From Paenibacillus sp. FSL R7-0337 (GTDB lineage: Bacteria > Bacillota > Bacilli > Paenibacillales > Paenibacillaceae): 64,000 nucleotides of DNA. The stretch spans positions 6,696,001-6,760,000 of the forward strand of contig NZ_CP150218.1 of assembly GCF_037969875.1 (NCBI RefSeq), in the 5' to 3' direction. The notes beneath the pieces are model-generated. The model searched no databases and was not told the DNA's origin. It saw nothing but the letters and a program-made list of their open reading frames with translations. Both the position numbers and the translations under genes were made by a program. Positions 1-7,470 of this stretch are shown here, piece by piece (the first letter of the stretch is position 1; each line of letters begins with the position of its first letter).

Positions 1-73
1 TTTATTATGCGTTGATTCTCAGCCTGGCATCACAGAAAAGCAATTTTACCGTTAAAGGCAGGAGTGAGCCAAG

Positions 74-1180
74 GTGCGTCTAGTATCCGTCAATCGGCTT
101 CAGGCGGGAATGAAGCTGGGTAAAAAAATATATAATGATGAAGGGCTGGTTCTGCTCGCGGACGGAGTGGAGCTTACCGATCCCTTGATCAAGCGGCTCG
201 CCAGAATCGATATCGGCTATATCTATATTGAGGATTCACTCACGGAGGATATTGTAATTCCCGGAATGCTGCAGGATGAGACGCGTAATCAGGCGCTCAA
301 GGTGATCCGTAACCAGTTCCAGCAGATGTCTGGCGCCTCGGGGATTACCAAAGGCTTTTATCATCTGGACAAGAAATTCTCCAAGGTGATGGATTCCATC
401 CTCGACGACATGTCCCTGCAGGAGGACCCGATGATCATGCTGCTTGACATGCACACGGCTGATAATTACCTGTACGTCCATTCCCTGAACGTATGCCTGT
501 ATACGCTGGTGCTCGGCATTGCCCATGGTTACAGCAAAGAAGAGCTGCGGGTCATCGGGCTTGGGGCGCTGTTGCATGATATCGGCAAGACGCAGATTCC
601 TGTCAAAATTGTACAAAAGCCCGGTATGCTCAGCGAGGAGGAATTCCGCCATATGCAGGCGCATACCGAGATTGGATACCGCATTCTCAAGGAAGAGCCG
701 AATATTCCTCTGCTGGCGGCTCACTGTGCTCTGCAGCATCATGAACGGATTGATGGTTCCGGCTATCCGCGCGGCCTGACGGGTCCGCAGATCCATGAAT
801 ATGCGAAATGGCTGGGCGTAGCAGATTCCTATGATGCGATGACCTCCAACCGGATCTACAAAAAAGCCATGCTGCCCCATCAGGCGGTAGAAGCGCTGTA
901 TGTCGGCTCTGGAACCCTGTACGAACAAAAGCAGCTGGAGTTATTCAGAGACCGTGTGGCCATCTATCCGCTGGGACTTACGGTGAAGCTCAGCTCCGGC
1001 GAGAGCGGTGTGGTGGTCAAGATTGATCCCAGCACGCCGCATCGGCCTGTTGTCCGGGTGCTGAACGGACCCGAAGGCGAAACGGTTACCCCCTATGAAC
1101 GTGATCTCAGCAAAGCCCTCTCTGTAGTCATTGTGGATGTGACGGACGGGGGAGAACCTGTAGTGAAAAGTACCGGATAG
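74..1180 (+). CDS. HD-GYP domain protein, probable cyclic-di-GMP phosphodiesterase
   Basis: A 368-residue soluble protein with an HD-GYP domain over roughly residues 130-300. The metal-binding pair H168-D169 sits in LLHDIGK, and the defining HHExxDGxGYP signature ends at G230-Y231-P232. Proteins of this family hydrolyse cyclic di-GMP, or act as degenerate sensors of it; all signature residues are present, so activity is expected. The N-terminal 120 residues resemble the extra region found in many Bacillales HD-GYP proteins and carry no recognisable REC or PAS domain. The start is GTG at 74, with GGAGTGAG upstream. It stands alone, followed by a hairpin at 1224. The target nucleotide is inferred from the family. 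Confidence 0.9.
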   Translation: MRLVSVNRLQAGMKLGKKIYNDEGLVLLADGVELTDPLIKRLARIDIGYIYIEDSLTEDIVIPGMLQDETRNQALKVIRNQFQQMSGASGITKGFYHLDKKFSKVMDSILDDMSLQEDPMIMLLDMHTADNYLYVHSLNVCLYTLVLGIAHGYSKEELRVIGLGALLHDIGKTQIPVKIVQKPGMLSEEEFRHMQAHTEIGYRILKEEPNIPLLAAHCALQHHERIDGSGYPRGLTGPQIHEYAKWLGVADSYDAMTSNRIYKKAMLPHQAVEALYVGSGTLYEQKQLELFRDRVAIYPLGLTVKLSSGESGVVVKIDPSTPHRPVVRVLNGPEGETVTPYERDLSKALSVVIVDVTDGGEPVVKSTG

Positions 1181-1223
1181 GTGTTCTGCGCAGCGAGGAG
1201 AGAATAGGGTATCTGCAGGAATT

Positions 1224-1257
1224 GCGGAGCTGTATTCTCCGCCTTGCTGTTTTTTTG
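1224..1257 (+). terminator. Rho-independent terminator after the HD-GYP gene
   Basis: GCGGAG and CTCCGC form a 6-bp stem around a 7-base loop. A run of eight T follows after a short gap. Confidence 0.6.
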
Positions 1258-1349
1258 AGTAGTCGTGGTATGATATAGCTTAAGTTATCGTTCTTTTTCT
1301 TTTGTTTTGGGTTAATAATAAGGAATAAGCATTAAAGGAGCCTTAAGAA

Positions 1350-2489
1350 ATGAGTATATTAGAGCCATCATCTATAATCCCTGTAAAAGAGCTGTCGCCG
1401 GAGTATGATCCGTGGGACCCGATTACTTCACTCCGCGAATACGGGCAGCATGTACTGACCAGTGTAGAGATGACGGTCACGAATCTGTGCAATATGCGCT
1501 GCGAGCATTGCGCCGTCGGCGATAGTCTCACGATGAAAGAGGGAGAGCTGCTGCCTTTGACCCAGATGCTGAAGCGTCTGGAGGAGGTAGAGCACCTGCA
1601 GACCATCAGCATTACGGGCGGGGAGCCGATGTTCCGTGCAGGAACGGTGGAGAATACTATCGTACCGCTGCTGAAATATGCACGGGAGCGGGGTATCCGT
1701 TCACAGATCAACTCGAACCTGACCATGCCATATTCCCGTTATGAGCAGCTGCTCCCTTACCTGGACGTTATGCATATCTCGTTCAACTATGTGAACGGCG
1801 ATGACTTCCACGAGGTGGGCTTCGCGAACAGCGGTCACCCGGTCTCGAAGGAGGCCGCCTATCGGCTGTATGACACGATGCTGGAGAATTCCCGCCAGCT
1901 GAGCAGCGATGGAATGCTGATCTCTGCCGAGTCGATGATCAACTACCGTACACACACCAAGCTTCCCGAGATTCACCGGCTGATTGGGGACATGGGGGCA
2001 AGACGTCATGAGGTACACCCGATGTACGCCTCCAGCTTCGCTTCGAAGCTGCCTGTGCTGTCGCTCCGGGAGATGAATACTGCGATTCATTCCCTCCTGG
2101 ATCATCGTGACCCGGAGATGTGGATGCTGTTCGGCACGCTGCCGTTCTTCGCCTGCAGCTTCCTGGAGGAAGACCAGCAGCTGCTGAGCAGACTGCGCAG
2201 CGAGAAGAATGTAACGCTGCGTAATGATCCGGACGGAAGAAACCGGGTTAATGTGAACCTGTTCACGGGCGACGTCTTTGTAACGGACTTTGCCGATATA
2301 TCCGCGTTTGGCAATATCAGCAGCGCGAAGCTGGATGATATTTTCACCGAGTGGCAGACTAAGCATCCCTTGAATCAGCAAGTGAATTGTTACTGCGATG
2401 CCGCAGGCTGCTGCGGGCCTAACCTGCTCGTGGCCGATATGTATTATCCCGGGGTCGATTTCAAAACCAGAAAAGCGATCACCTTGTAG
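1350..2489 (+). CDS. yfkAB: YfkAB-type radical SAM protein
   Basis: A 379-residue radical SAM enzyme. The cluster-binding CxxxCxxC motif is C47, C51 and C54 (CNMRCEHC), followed by the glycine-rich SAM-contact segment ISITGGEPMF. The C-terminus carries a second cysteine group (CYCDAAGCCG), typical of the YfkAB family and likely to hold an auxiliary iron-sulfur cluster. The substrate of YfkAB proteins is not established, so only the chemistry class can be stated. The ATG start at 1350 follows AAAGGAGCC. The stop is 18 nt before the next gene, so the two may be co-transcribed. The length matches the fused YfkA-YfkB form. Confidence 0.85.
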   Translation: MSILEPSSIIPVKELSPEYDPWDPITSLREYGQHVLTSVEMTVTNLCNMRCEHCAVGDSLTMKEGELLPLTQMLKRLEEVEHLQTISITGGEPMFRAGTVENTIVPLLKYARERGIRSQINSNLTMPYSRYEQLLPYLDVMHISFNYVNGDDFHEVGFANSGHPVSKEAAYRLYDTMLENSRQLSSDGMLISAESMINYRTHTKLPEIHRLIGDMGARRHEVHPMYASSFASKLPVLSLREMNTAIHSLLDHRDPEMWMLFGTLPFFACSFLEEDQQLLSRLRSEKNVTLRNDPDGRNRVNVNLFTGDVFVTDFADISAFGNISSAKLDDIFTEWQTKHPLNQQVNCYCDAAGCCGPNLLVADMYYPGVDFKTRKAITL

Positions 2490-2507
2490 AAATGGGGCGT
2501 TATTATA

Positions 2508-3866
2508 GTGCATACGGAATTTGACATAGGAAGATTAGTGCTTAATCTTTTGCTCGTTCTGGTGCTCGTATTATTAAATGGTATCTTCGTTGCGGCGGAA
2601 TTCTCACTGGTCAAAGTCAGACAATCCCGTCTGACCCAGCTGGTCAGCGAAGGCAACAAAATGGCCGGATATGCGCTGAAGGTCAACAAGCGGCTGGATT
2701 CGTATCTCTCAGCCACCCAGTTCGGGATTACACTTGCTTCTCTTGGACTCGGCTGGGTCGGGGAACCGGCGATCTCGGAACTCCTGGTGGAGCCTCTGAT
2801 GTACCAGATCGGTGTTACTGACCAAACGTTAATCTCTACGGTATCTGTGATCGTCGGCTTCTCCATTATTACCTTCTTACATATTGTGCTGGGGGAACTG
2901 GCACCGAAATCGCTGGCTATCCAAAAAACAGAAGGCTCGGCACTGCTGTTGTCCGCTCCGCTGATGTTCTTCTATAATCTGTTTCTGCCCTTCATTTGGG
3001 TGCTGAATGCGTCAGCGAACGCTCTGCTGAGACTGTTCGGCGTAGAGCCGGCCAGTGAAGCCGAGGCTGCCCATTCAGAGGAGGAAATCCGCATTCTGAT
3101 GAATCAGAGCGCGAAGAGCGGGGTGATCGATCAGGATGAAATGAAGCTGATGGACAACATCTTCGAATTCTCGGACCTGCTTGCCCGTGAGGTGATGCTG
3201 CCGCGTACCGATATGGATGTACTATACAGCAATCTTCCGCTGGAGGAGAACATGCGGATCATTACGGAAACGAAGCATTCGCGTTATCCGGTGGCCTTAG
3301 AAGATAAGGACCGGATTATCGGCTTCATCCATATCACGGATCTGCTGTTCGCCCCACCTGAGCAGCAAAATGATCTGGCTTCCCTGGTCCGGCCGATTCT
3401 GAATGTACCGGAATCGATGGAGATTAGCCATGCGCTGCGACTGATGCAGAAGAACAAGGCCCAGTTGACGCTGGTGGTCGACGAGTACGGCGGAACTGCG
3501 GGGCTGCTGACCGCTGAAGAGATCCTGGAGGAGATCGTCGGCGATCTGCATGACGAGTTCGAGGATGAACGTCCCAGCGTGGAGCGTAACGGGGATTACA
3601 TCTCCGTGGAGGGCCGGATGCTGATTGAAGACGTCAACGATCTCACGGGCGTTGTAATTGAGGATGACGAGGTGGATTCCATCGGCGGCTGGCTGTTCAA
3701 GGAGCTGGAGGGCAATCCGTCCAAGGGCAAGAAAGTTGTAGTTGGCGATGTCACCTTCGAGGTGGAGGAGTCCACCCGGCTGCGGATCACCCGGATCAAC
3801 ATCCACCGCGAGCCTTCTCCAGAGCCTGAAGAGGATGCTGAAGGTTGGGAAGAAGATAAAGAGTAA
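2508..3866 (+). CDS. CNNM/CorC-type membrane protein (hemolysin family)
   Basis: A 452-residue protein of the CNNM/TlyC family. The N-terminal DUF21 domain (about residues 1-190) has four hydrophobic segments. A CBS pair (about 210-330) and a CorC/HlyC-type C-terminal domain (about 345-430) follow, then an acidic tail. Relatives are linked to Mg2+ or Co2+ efflux; the name hemolysin is historical. The GTG start at 2508 has only a weak upstream ribosome site and lies 18 nt after the radical SAM gene. A short hairpin lies directly after the stop. A possible remnant of a second copy of the tail is seen about 600 nt downstream. Confidence 0.88.
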   Translation: MHTEFDIGRLVLNLLLVLVLVLLNGIFVAAEFSLVKVRQSRLTQLVSEGNKMAGYALKVNKRLDSYLSATQFGITLASLGLGWVGEPAISELLVEPLMYQIGVTDQTLISTVSVIVGFSIITFLHIVLGELAPKSLAIQKTEGSALLLSAPLMFFYNLFLPFIWVLNASANALLRLFGVEPASEAEAAHSEEEIRILMNQSAKSGVIDQDEMKLMDNIFEFSDLLAREVMLPRTDMDVLYSNLPLEENMRIITETKHSRYPVALEDKDRIIGFIHITDLLFAPPEQQNDLASLVRPILNVPESMEISHALRLMQKNKAQLTLVVDEYGGTAGLLTAEEILEEIVGDLHDEFEDERPSVERNGDYISVEGRMLIEDVNDLTGVVIEDDEVDSIGGWLFKELEGNPSKGKKVVVGDVTFEVEESTRLRITRINIHREPSPEPEEDAEGWEEDKE

Positions 3867-3890
3867 GCGGAGTATAGTCCGCGCTCTTTT
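3867..3890 (+). terminator. Short terminator after the CNNM gene
   Basis: GCGGA and TCCGC pair around a 6-base loop immediately after the stop codon, followed by CTCTTTT. Confidence 0.55.
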
Positions 3891-3891
3891 G

Positions 3892-4311
3892 TTATAACAT
3901 CTTTGTGAAGTATTTTGGAGACTCTGAGAAACCTTGCCGATTATAGAACCGATGTGCGTCAACCCTCCGGGAATGGCAATGTACCTGGATTCTGTCGCAG
4001 TTTCTCTTTTTAGCTGCCTGGCTTGCGTATTCTTCAACTTCACGTCCAATGCCTGTACTTCTTGTTGTTGAATCAACAACAAGATAACTAATGCAAGCAA
4101 TGTCCCCTGGAAGAGCTAGCTGGGGAATATAATGCAACGAAATGCAAGCTACAACTCGTCCCTCATCTTCATATACCATTAGCTCTTCGTCAGGATGAGC
4201 GATTAACTTTTCTATATTGCCTTTAATAAAAGAGCCGGTATTAGGATATCCCAACAGGTCAAGTAAAGAGGATATTTCCTTCCAATCATCGGCGGTTGCT
4301 TGTCTAATCAT
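3892..4311 (-). CDS. GNAT family N-acetyltransferase
   Basis: A 139-residue GNAT protein. It opens with MIRQATADDW, a common N-terminus of the family, and has the acetyl-CoA loop RSTGIGR (the R/QxxGxG/A motif) in the second half, followed by the usual helix. The reading frame extends 15 codons further upstream, but the start at 4311 is preferred because GGAGGA lies nine bases ahead of it. The substrate cannot be told from sequence; such small GNATs acetylate amines on small molecules or protein N-termini. It lies on the opposite strand, convergent with the CNNM gene, whose terminator is at its 3' end. Confidence 0.85.
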   Translation of the reverse strand: MIRQATADDWKEISSLLDLLGYPNTGSFIKGNIEKLIAHPDEELMVYEDEGRVVACISLHYIPQLALPGDIACISYLVVDSTTRSTGIGREVEEYASQAAKKRNCDRIQVHCHSRRVDAHRFYNRQGFSESPKYFTKML

Positions 4312-4483
4312 TGCGTACACTCCTCCATGCAAGAGATATTGAAACAACATCAACAATATCCCCTGAGAAAGAGTGTGTCCAGAACCACAATCAGGTCAAT
4401 TTTATCGTCGGCTGGTACTTGATAAGGAGCAGGCAGGAGAGATGTGGTCTTACCCGTGATGTGATGCGCTTTAAATGAGGTAA

Positions 4484-4558
4484 GTTAATACCCAGTGGGA
4501 AGCTCCGCCTGCAGCCGAAGAGGATATAGAGGACGCGGAGGAAGAGAGAGTATGCTGA
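4484..4558 (+). pseudogene. Possible remnant of a CNNM-type acidic C-terminal tail
   Basis: This short frame has an in-frame stop directly before it and no start codon. It reads VNTQWEAPPAAEEDIEDAEE, then five more codons to a stop. It resembles the end of the CNNM protein about 650 nt upstream, which has INIHREPSPEPEEDAEGWEE. A strong terminator follows at 4593 with no other gene to serve. This may be the last trace of a tandem second CNNM gene. The similarity is short and of low complexity, so the call is tentative. Confidence 0.3.
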
Positions 4559-4592
4559 AGAGCCGCCGGAATAGCGGCTACCTTTACAACAG

Positions 4593-4640
4593 GGTACATC
4601 AAGCAGCCATGACAGGGCTGCTGATGTACCTTGTTTTTTT
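4593..4640 (+). terminator. Strong Rho-independent terminator
   Basis: GGTACATCAAGCAGCC pairs with GGCTGCTGATGTACC, with one unpaired A, around a short loop, followed by TTGTTTTTTT. No intact + strand gene lies directly upstream. Confidence 0.85.
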
Positions 4641-4752
4641 GCGCAGGGGTTCTTTTCCCTTCAGGAGCGGTCATAAGTTAGTTACGAAGGTAACTGTCAA
4701 AGATCTGGAAGCATGAAGGTATGCTCTCAACAATTAAGAGGAGGAATGATCA

Positions 4753-4968
4753 TTGAACTCCCAGGATCGTGTATGGACACCGTACAGGGGACCGTTTGAT
4801 CCTTGTCCGCCGGTGCCGTTCAAGACGTATGTTGTGCCGCCGAATCAATTCGTCACGTTTCAGCCCCCGAATCTGCCGCAGTTCTCCCTGCCGGAGGCGC
4901 TTAAGCATGGAACGTTATGGCCATCGCTATACAGCCCTTATGAGTCCAAGTTCAAAGGAGGGAAGTAG
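4753..4968 (+). CDS. cotJA: Spore coat-associated protein CotJA
   Basis: A 71-residue, proline-rich protein matching CotJA in length and character, with PYRGPFDPCPPVPFKTYVVP near the start. In Bacillus subtilis cotJA is the first gene of the cotJABC operon, expressed in the mother cell, and its product enters the inner spore coat with CotJC. The start is TTG at 4753, placed by an AGAGGAGG ribosome site; no ATG is available in frame. cotJB follows after 3 nt. I could not identify a clear sigma-E promoter upstream. Confidence 0.9.
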   Translation: MNSQDRVWTPYRGPFDPCPPVPFKTYVVPPNQFVTFQPPNLPQFSLPEALKHGTLWPSLYSPYESKFKGGK

Positions 4969-4971
4969 GCT

Positions 4972-5238
4972 ATGGAAGCTAATCCTTGCGAGCCCCGTTA
5001 TTACGAGATGCTGGAGCAGCTGCAGGTCCTTGATTTTGCACTCGTCGAGCTGAATCTGTTCCTGGATACTCATCCGGAGGATGTGAAGGCGATTGAGCAG
5101 TTCAATCAGCTGACCTATGAGCGCACCAAGCTGGCGAACCAGTTCCAGGAGCTATACGGACCTCTGCAGAATTTCGGCCGTGCCTATTCTAAGGCTCCAT
5201 GGCAATGGATCGAGAGTCCCTGGCCTTGGCAAGTCTAA
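4972..5238 (+). CDS. cotJB: Spore coat protein CotJB
   Basis: An 88-residue protein of the CotJB family. It is largely helical, with the family-like stretch YYEMLEQLQVLDFALVELNL and a tryptophan-rich C-terminus (WQWIESPWPWQV). Its role in the coat is known only from its operon. The ATG follows AAAGGAGGGAAG, and the gene starts 3 nt after cotJA ends. The position between cotJA and cotJC makes the identification firm. Confidence 0.9.
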   Translation: MEANPCEPRYYEMLEQLQVLDFALVELNLFLDTHPEDVKAIEQFNQLTYERTKLANQFQELYGPLQNFGRAYSKAPWQWIESPWPWQV

Positions 5239-5286
5239 GACATGAAGCCGGAAATGAAATAGCCTTAAGGAGGGGGAAGTTCACGA

Positions 5287-5856
5287 ATGTGGATCTATGA
5301 GAAAAAGCTGCAATACCCGGTGCGTGTCGGCAAATGTGATGTGCGGATGGCCCGGTATCTGATGGAGCAATACGGCGGTGCGGACGGCGAGCTGGCTGCG
5401 GCGCTGCGCTATATGAACCAGCGGTATGCTATACCCGATAAGGTAATTGGGGTACTAACGGATATTTCCACCGAGGAATTCGCACACCTCGAAATGATTG
5501 CCACAATGATCTACAAGCTGACCAAGGATGCCTCGGTGCAGGAGCTGGAAGCCGCAGGCTTAGGCCCGAACTATGCGCAGCGGGATCATGCGCTGTTCTA
5601 CAACAACTCTGCCGGTGTTCCGTTCACAGCCGCCTACATTGCGGCCAAAGGCGATCCGATCGCTGACCTGTATGAGGACATCGCCGCAGAGGAGAAGGCC
5701 CGGGCTACATACCAGTGGCTGATTGACATGACCGACGATGTGGATCTGCAGGACAGCCTCAAGTTCCTGCGCGAGCGGGAGATCATTCATGCGATCCGGT
5801 TTAAGGAATCGGTGCAGATTTTGATCGAGGAGAAGGATAAGAAGCGGGTGTTCTGA
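5287..5856 (+). CDS. cotJC: CotJC, manganese catalase-like spore coat protein
   Basis: A 189-residue protein of the manganese catalase (ferritin-like) family, the same length as B. subtilis CotJC. The glutamate and histidine ligands expected for a dinuclear manganese site are visible in STEEFAHLEM and in the C-terminal half (AAEEKARATY, REREIIHAIR). Whether spore CotJC has strong catalase activity in this organism is unknown. It is the last gene of cotJABC, with AAGGAGGGGG upstream of its ATG. No clear terminator follows. Confidence 0.92.
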   Translation: MWIYEKKLQYPVRVGKCDVRMARYLMEQYGGADGELAAALRYMNQRYAIPDKVIGVLTDISTEEFAHLEMIATMIYKLTKDASVQELEAAGLGPNYAQRDHALFYNNSAGVPFTAAYIAAKGDPIADLYEDIAAEEKARATYQWLIDMTDDVDLQDSLKFLREREIIHAIRFKESVQILIEEKDKKRVF

Positions 5857-6114
5857 GCGTTGATGCTACTGAAGTAGGTTATCCACAGGTCAGTTCGTCC
5901 ACTTAACTATGAATAGATACTCTTGAAACACATGAAGAAATCGTTCTATTGGTAAAATGGGGATACCAGTCATCGTCATCCATTTTATAAAGAACGGTTT
6001 CTTTATGCATTCTGAAGTCTGGACAGCCTATATTCGAGTTTAAGGGATGGTTGTATAGCCTGATAAAGAATTTTGTGGTAGTGTTATTTGATATTAACCT
6101 TAGGAGGAAAAATA
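5857..6114. other. Intergenic stretch with no gene seen
   Basis: About 260 nt between cotJC and the lipoprotein gene. I see no open frame of note, no strong hairpin and no recognised regulatory site apart from the AGGAGG site of the next gene at its end. Confidence 0.6.
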
Positions 6115-6696
6115 TTGAATTTCAAAAGAGTTTATACAGTCTGGACAGTCATTCTTCTGCTGTTTGCACTGCCTGGCTGCGGTAATAATGAAGCCGTTAG
6201 TATGGAGCCGGATACATTCTCCAAACAGGACATGGCCATCTTCAAGGCAGATAATAGCAAGGAAAGGGTTAGCTATGGTATGAGCCGCAAGGCCGCAGAG
6301 AAGGTGCTGGGGAAGGGTACGGTAGGCCTGCCTAATTCGTATTCTTATGAATTCGGAGTGAGTGTAATCTATCGAGATAATAAGGTCGTCTCCATGGCGA
6401 TGGCGGGAGAACCGCAGGGGGTCTACCGGACCGCTAGGGGAGCAGAATTAGGGATGAGTAAGACAAGGATTAAAGAGCTGTATGGAACGAAAGCTGCGAT
6501 AGAGAATGACAAATATATGGATTATTACTACAACTCCGAATCAGGACAGTTGTATGAAAGGGCAGTTAAGGAATGGAACTCGCTCACCGGAGATGCGCTC
6601 AGGGACATACAGATGCTTTCGACATTGTATGATGAAGCAGGGAATGCCAGGATAATCATACTGATGGACGGGCAGGTAGCTAACACTGCGCAATAA
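6115..6696 (+). CDS. Hypothetical small lipoprotein
   Basis: A 193-residue secreted lipoprotein. A basic start and hydrophobic core lead to the lipobox LPGC at about residue 22, so the protein should be lipid-anchored on the outer face of the membrane. The remainder holds two imperfectly related halves, each with a segment like SYGMSRKAAEKVLG or ELGMSKTRIKELYG; this pattern recalls small bacterial lipoprotein repeats of the SmpA/OmlA fold, but I cannot name a family. The TTG start at 6115 is chosen because AGGAGG lies nine bases upstream; the frame extends nine codons further without support. A terminator follows at 6800. Confidence 0.7.
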   Translation: MNFKRVYTVWTVILLLFALPGCGNNEAVSMEPDTFSKQDMAIFKADNSKERVSYGMSRKAAEKVLGKGTVGLPNSYSYEFGVSVIYRDNKVVSMAMAGEPQGVYRTARGAELGMSKTRIKELYGTKAAIENDKYMDYYYNSESGQLYERAVKEWNSLTGDALRDIQMLSTLYDEAGNARIIILMDGQVANTAQ

Positions 6697-6799
6697 TCTG
6701 TGAGTGTTCTTCCATAGCTCTGGAACAGCATTCCTGCATTGTTAATATTGTTTCGCTATATAGTAGGTATAACCCGAAGTGTTACATAGAACTGTACAT

Positions 6800-6838
6800 A
6801 ACGCCTCCATGACCAGTGAAACTGGCGGAGGCGTTTTG
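6800..6838 (+). terminator. Rho-independent terminator after the lipoprotein gene
   Basis: AACGCCTCC pairs with GGAGGCGTT, with an inner CCAGT/ACTGG stem, ending in GCGTTTTGCC. Confidence 0.8.
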
Positions 6839-6841
6839 CCG

Positions 6842-6878
6842 TAAATCCAATACCATAAGAAGGGAATGTGAGATTTTG
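6842..6878 (+). repeat. Left copy of an imperfect 37-bp direct repeat
   Basis: Matches 32 of 37 positions with the sequence directly before the thiolase start (7434-7470), including the thiolase ribosome site (GGAATGTGA). The two copies flank the rpn remnant. No gene starts after this left copy. Confidence 0.7.
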
Positions 6879-6910
6879 CTGTCTAGATTGAACTCATTGC
6901 AGAGAAGATA

Positions 6911-7118
6911 AAACAAGAACGTATGTACCTTTTTTTATGTCGAATTCCACTAAAATGGAATGAACTCACAAGAGACAAGCAGGATATAACAGGAGGCGAC
7001 TAAAATACCCTTACCGCATGATGAGGCTTTTAAGAAGCTGCTGGAGACGTTCTTTCAGGAATTTATTGAGTTGTTTTTTCCTGAGCTGGATCTGCTGCTG
7101 GAAATCCGCTACAAAGGA
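6911..7118 (+). repeat. Left copy of the duplicated rpn 5' region
   Basis: Closely matches 15300-15599 except for an 84-bp internal deletion. The match includes the untranslated leader, a TTCCA...TGGAA dyad, the AGGAGG site and the first codons of the Rpn-family gene. Both copies have the same orientation and lie either side of the acetone operon and the S-layer gene. Confidence 0.85.
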
Positions 7119-7229
7119 TGTGAACTCTTTTGGTATGTTTTCATGCGTTTTTCTGAAATAACCATTAATAACCAGAATATCAAAGGAAATGATAGTATGA
7201 CTTCGTTGGGGGAGTGTACAAGGGCCTAG
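7005..7229 (+). pseudogene. Truncated, internally deleted Rpn-family nuclease gene
   Basis: From an ATA codon placed eight bases after AGGAGG, this frame reads IPLPHDEAFKKLLETFFQEF and continues like the intact copy at 15394. It then jumps over 84 bp (28 codons) to the segment LLLEIRYKG and loses all homology at 7118. The frame stays open into unrelated sequence until TAG at 7227. The missing piece in the intact copy lies between two similar sequences, GAGCTTGAT and GAGCTGGAT, as expected for deletion at short repeats. The fragment lacks the nuclease core and should be inactive. Confidence 0.8.
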
Positions 7230-7243
7230 AGGTATCCATATGT

Positions 7244-7261
7244 AAAATTATGTATAATTTT
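7244..7261. promoter_or_regulatory. Perfect AT-rich dyad overlapping a TATAAT
   Basis: AAAATTAT and ATAATTTT flank a 2-base centre, and the dyad contains TATAAT at 7253. It is about 210 nt upstream of the acetone operon and could be an operator or promoter for it. No good -35 hexamer is visible, so this is tentative. The rest of 7230-7433 shows only GATCAAG-like degenerate short repeats near 7335-7390. Confidence 0.35.
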
Positions 7262-7433
7262 GAGCGTTGAGGAAACCTGCGTTTAGACTTACACTAAATA
7301 TGTAAATAAATACCAAATAATCAGATGGAGGAAGGCGATCAAGGCGGCTGAGCCGATCAAGCTAATCAAACTGATTAAGCCGATCTAAGCCGTAATGCAT
7401 ACTCTCTCATACATCGTGACAAATATCCGCATG

Positions 7434-7470
7434 TAAGTCCCATACCATCAGAAAGGAATGTGAAATTTTG
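7434..7470 (+). repeat. Right copy of an imperfect 37-bp direct repeat
   Basis: Partner of 6842-6878 (32 of 37 positions identical). It carries the ribosome binding site of the thiolase gene and ends at the first base of its GTG start. Confidence 0.7.

Noticed and set aside
4495..4716. A 73-codon + strand open frame running through the terminator
   Set aside because: It reads through a perfect terminator hairpin, is arginine- and serine-rich without pattern, and has no ribosome site.
4660..4752. A sigma-E promoter for cotJABC
   Set aside because: Sporulation promoters are expected here from the B. subtilis operon, but no convincing -35/-10 pair could be placed by eye.
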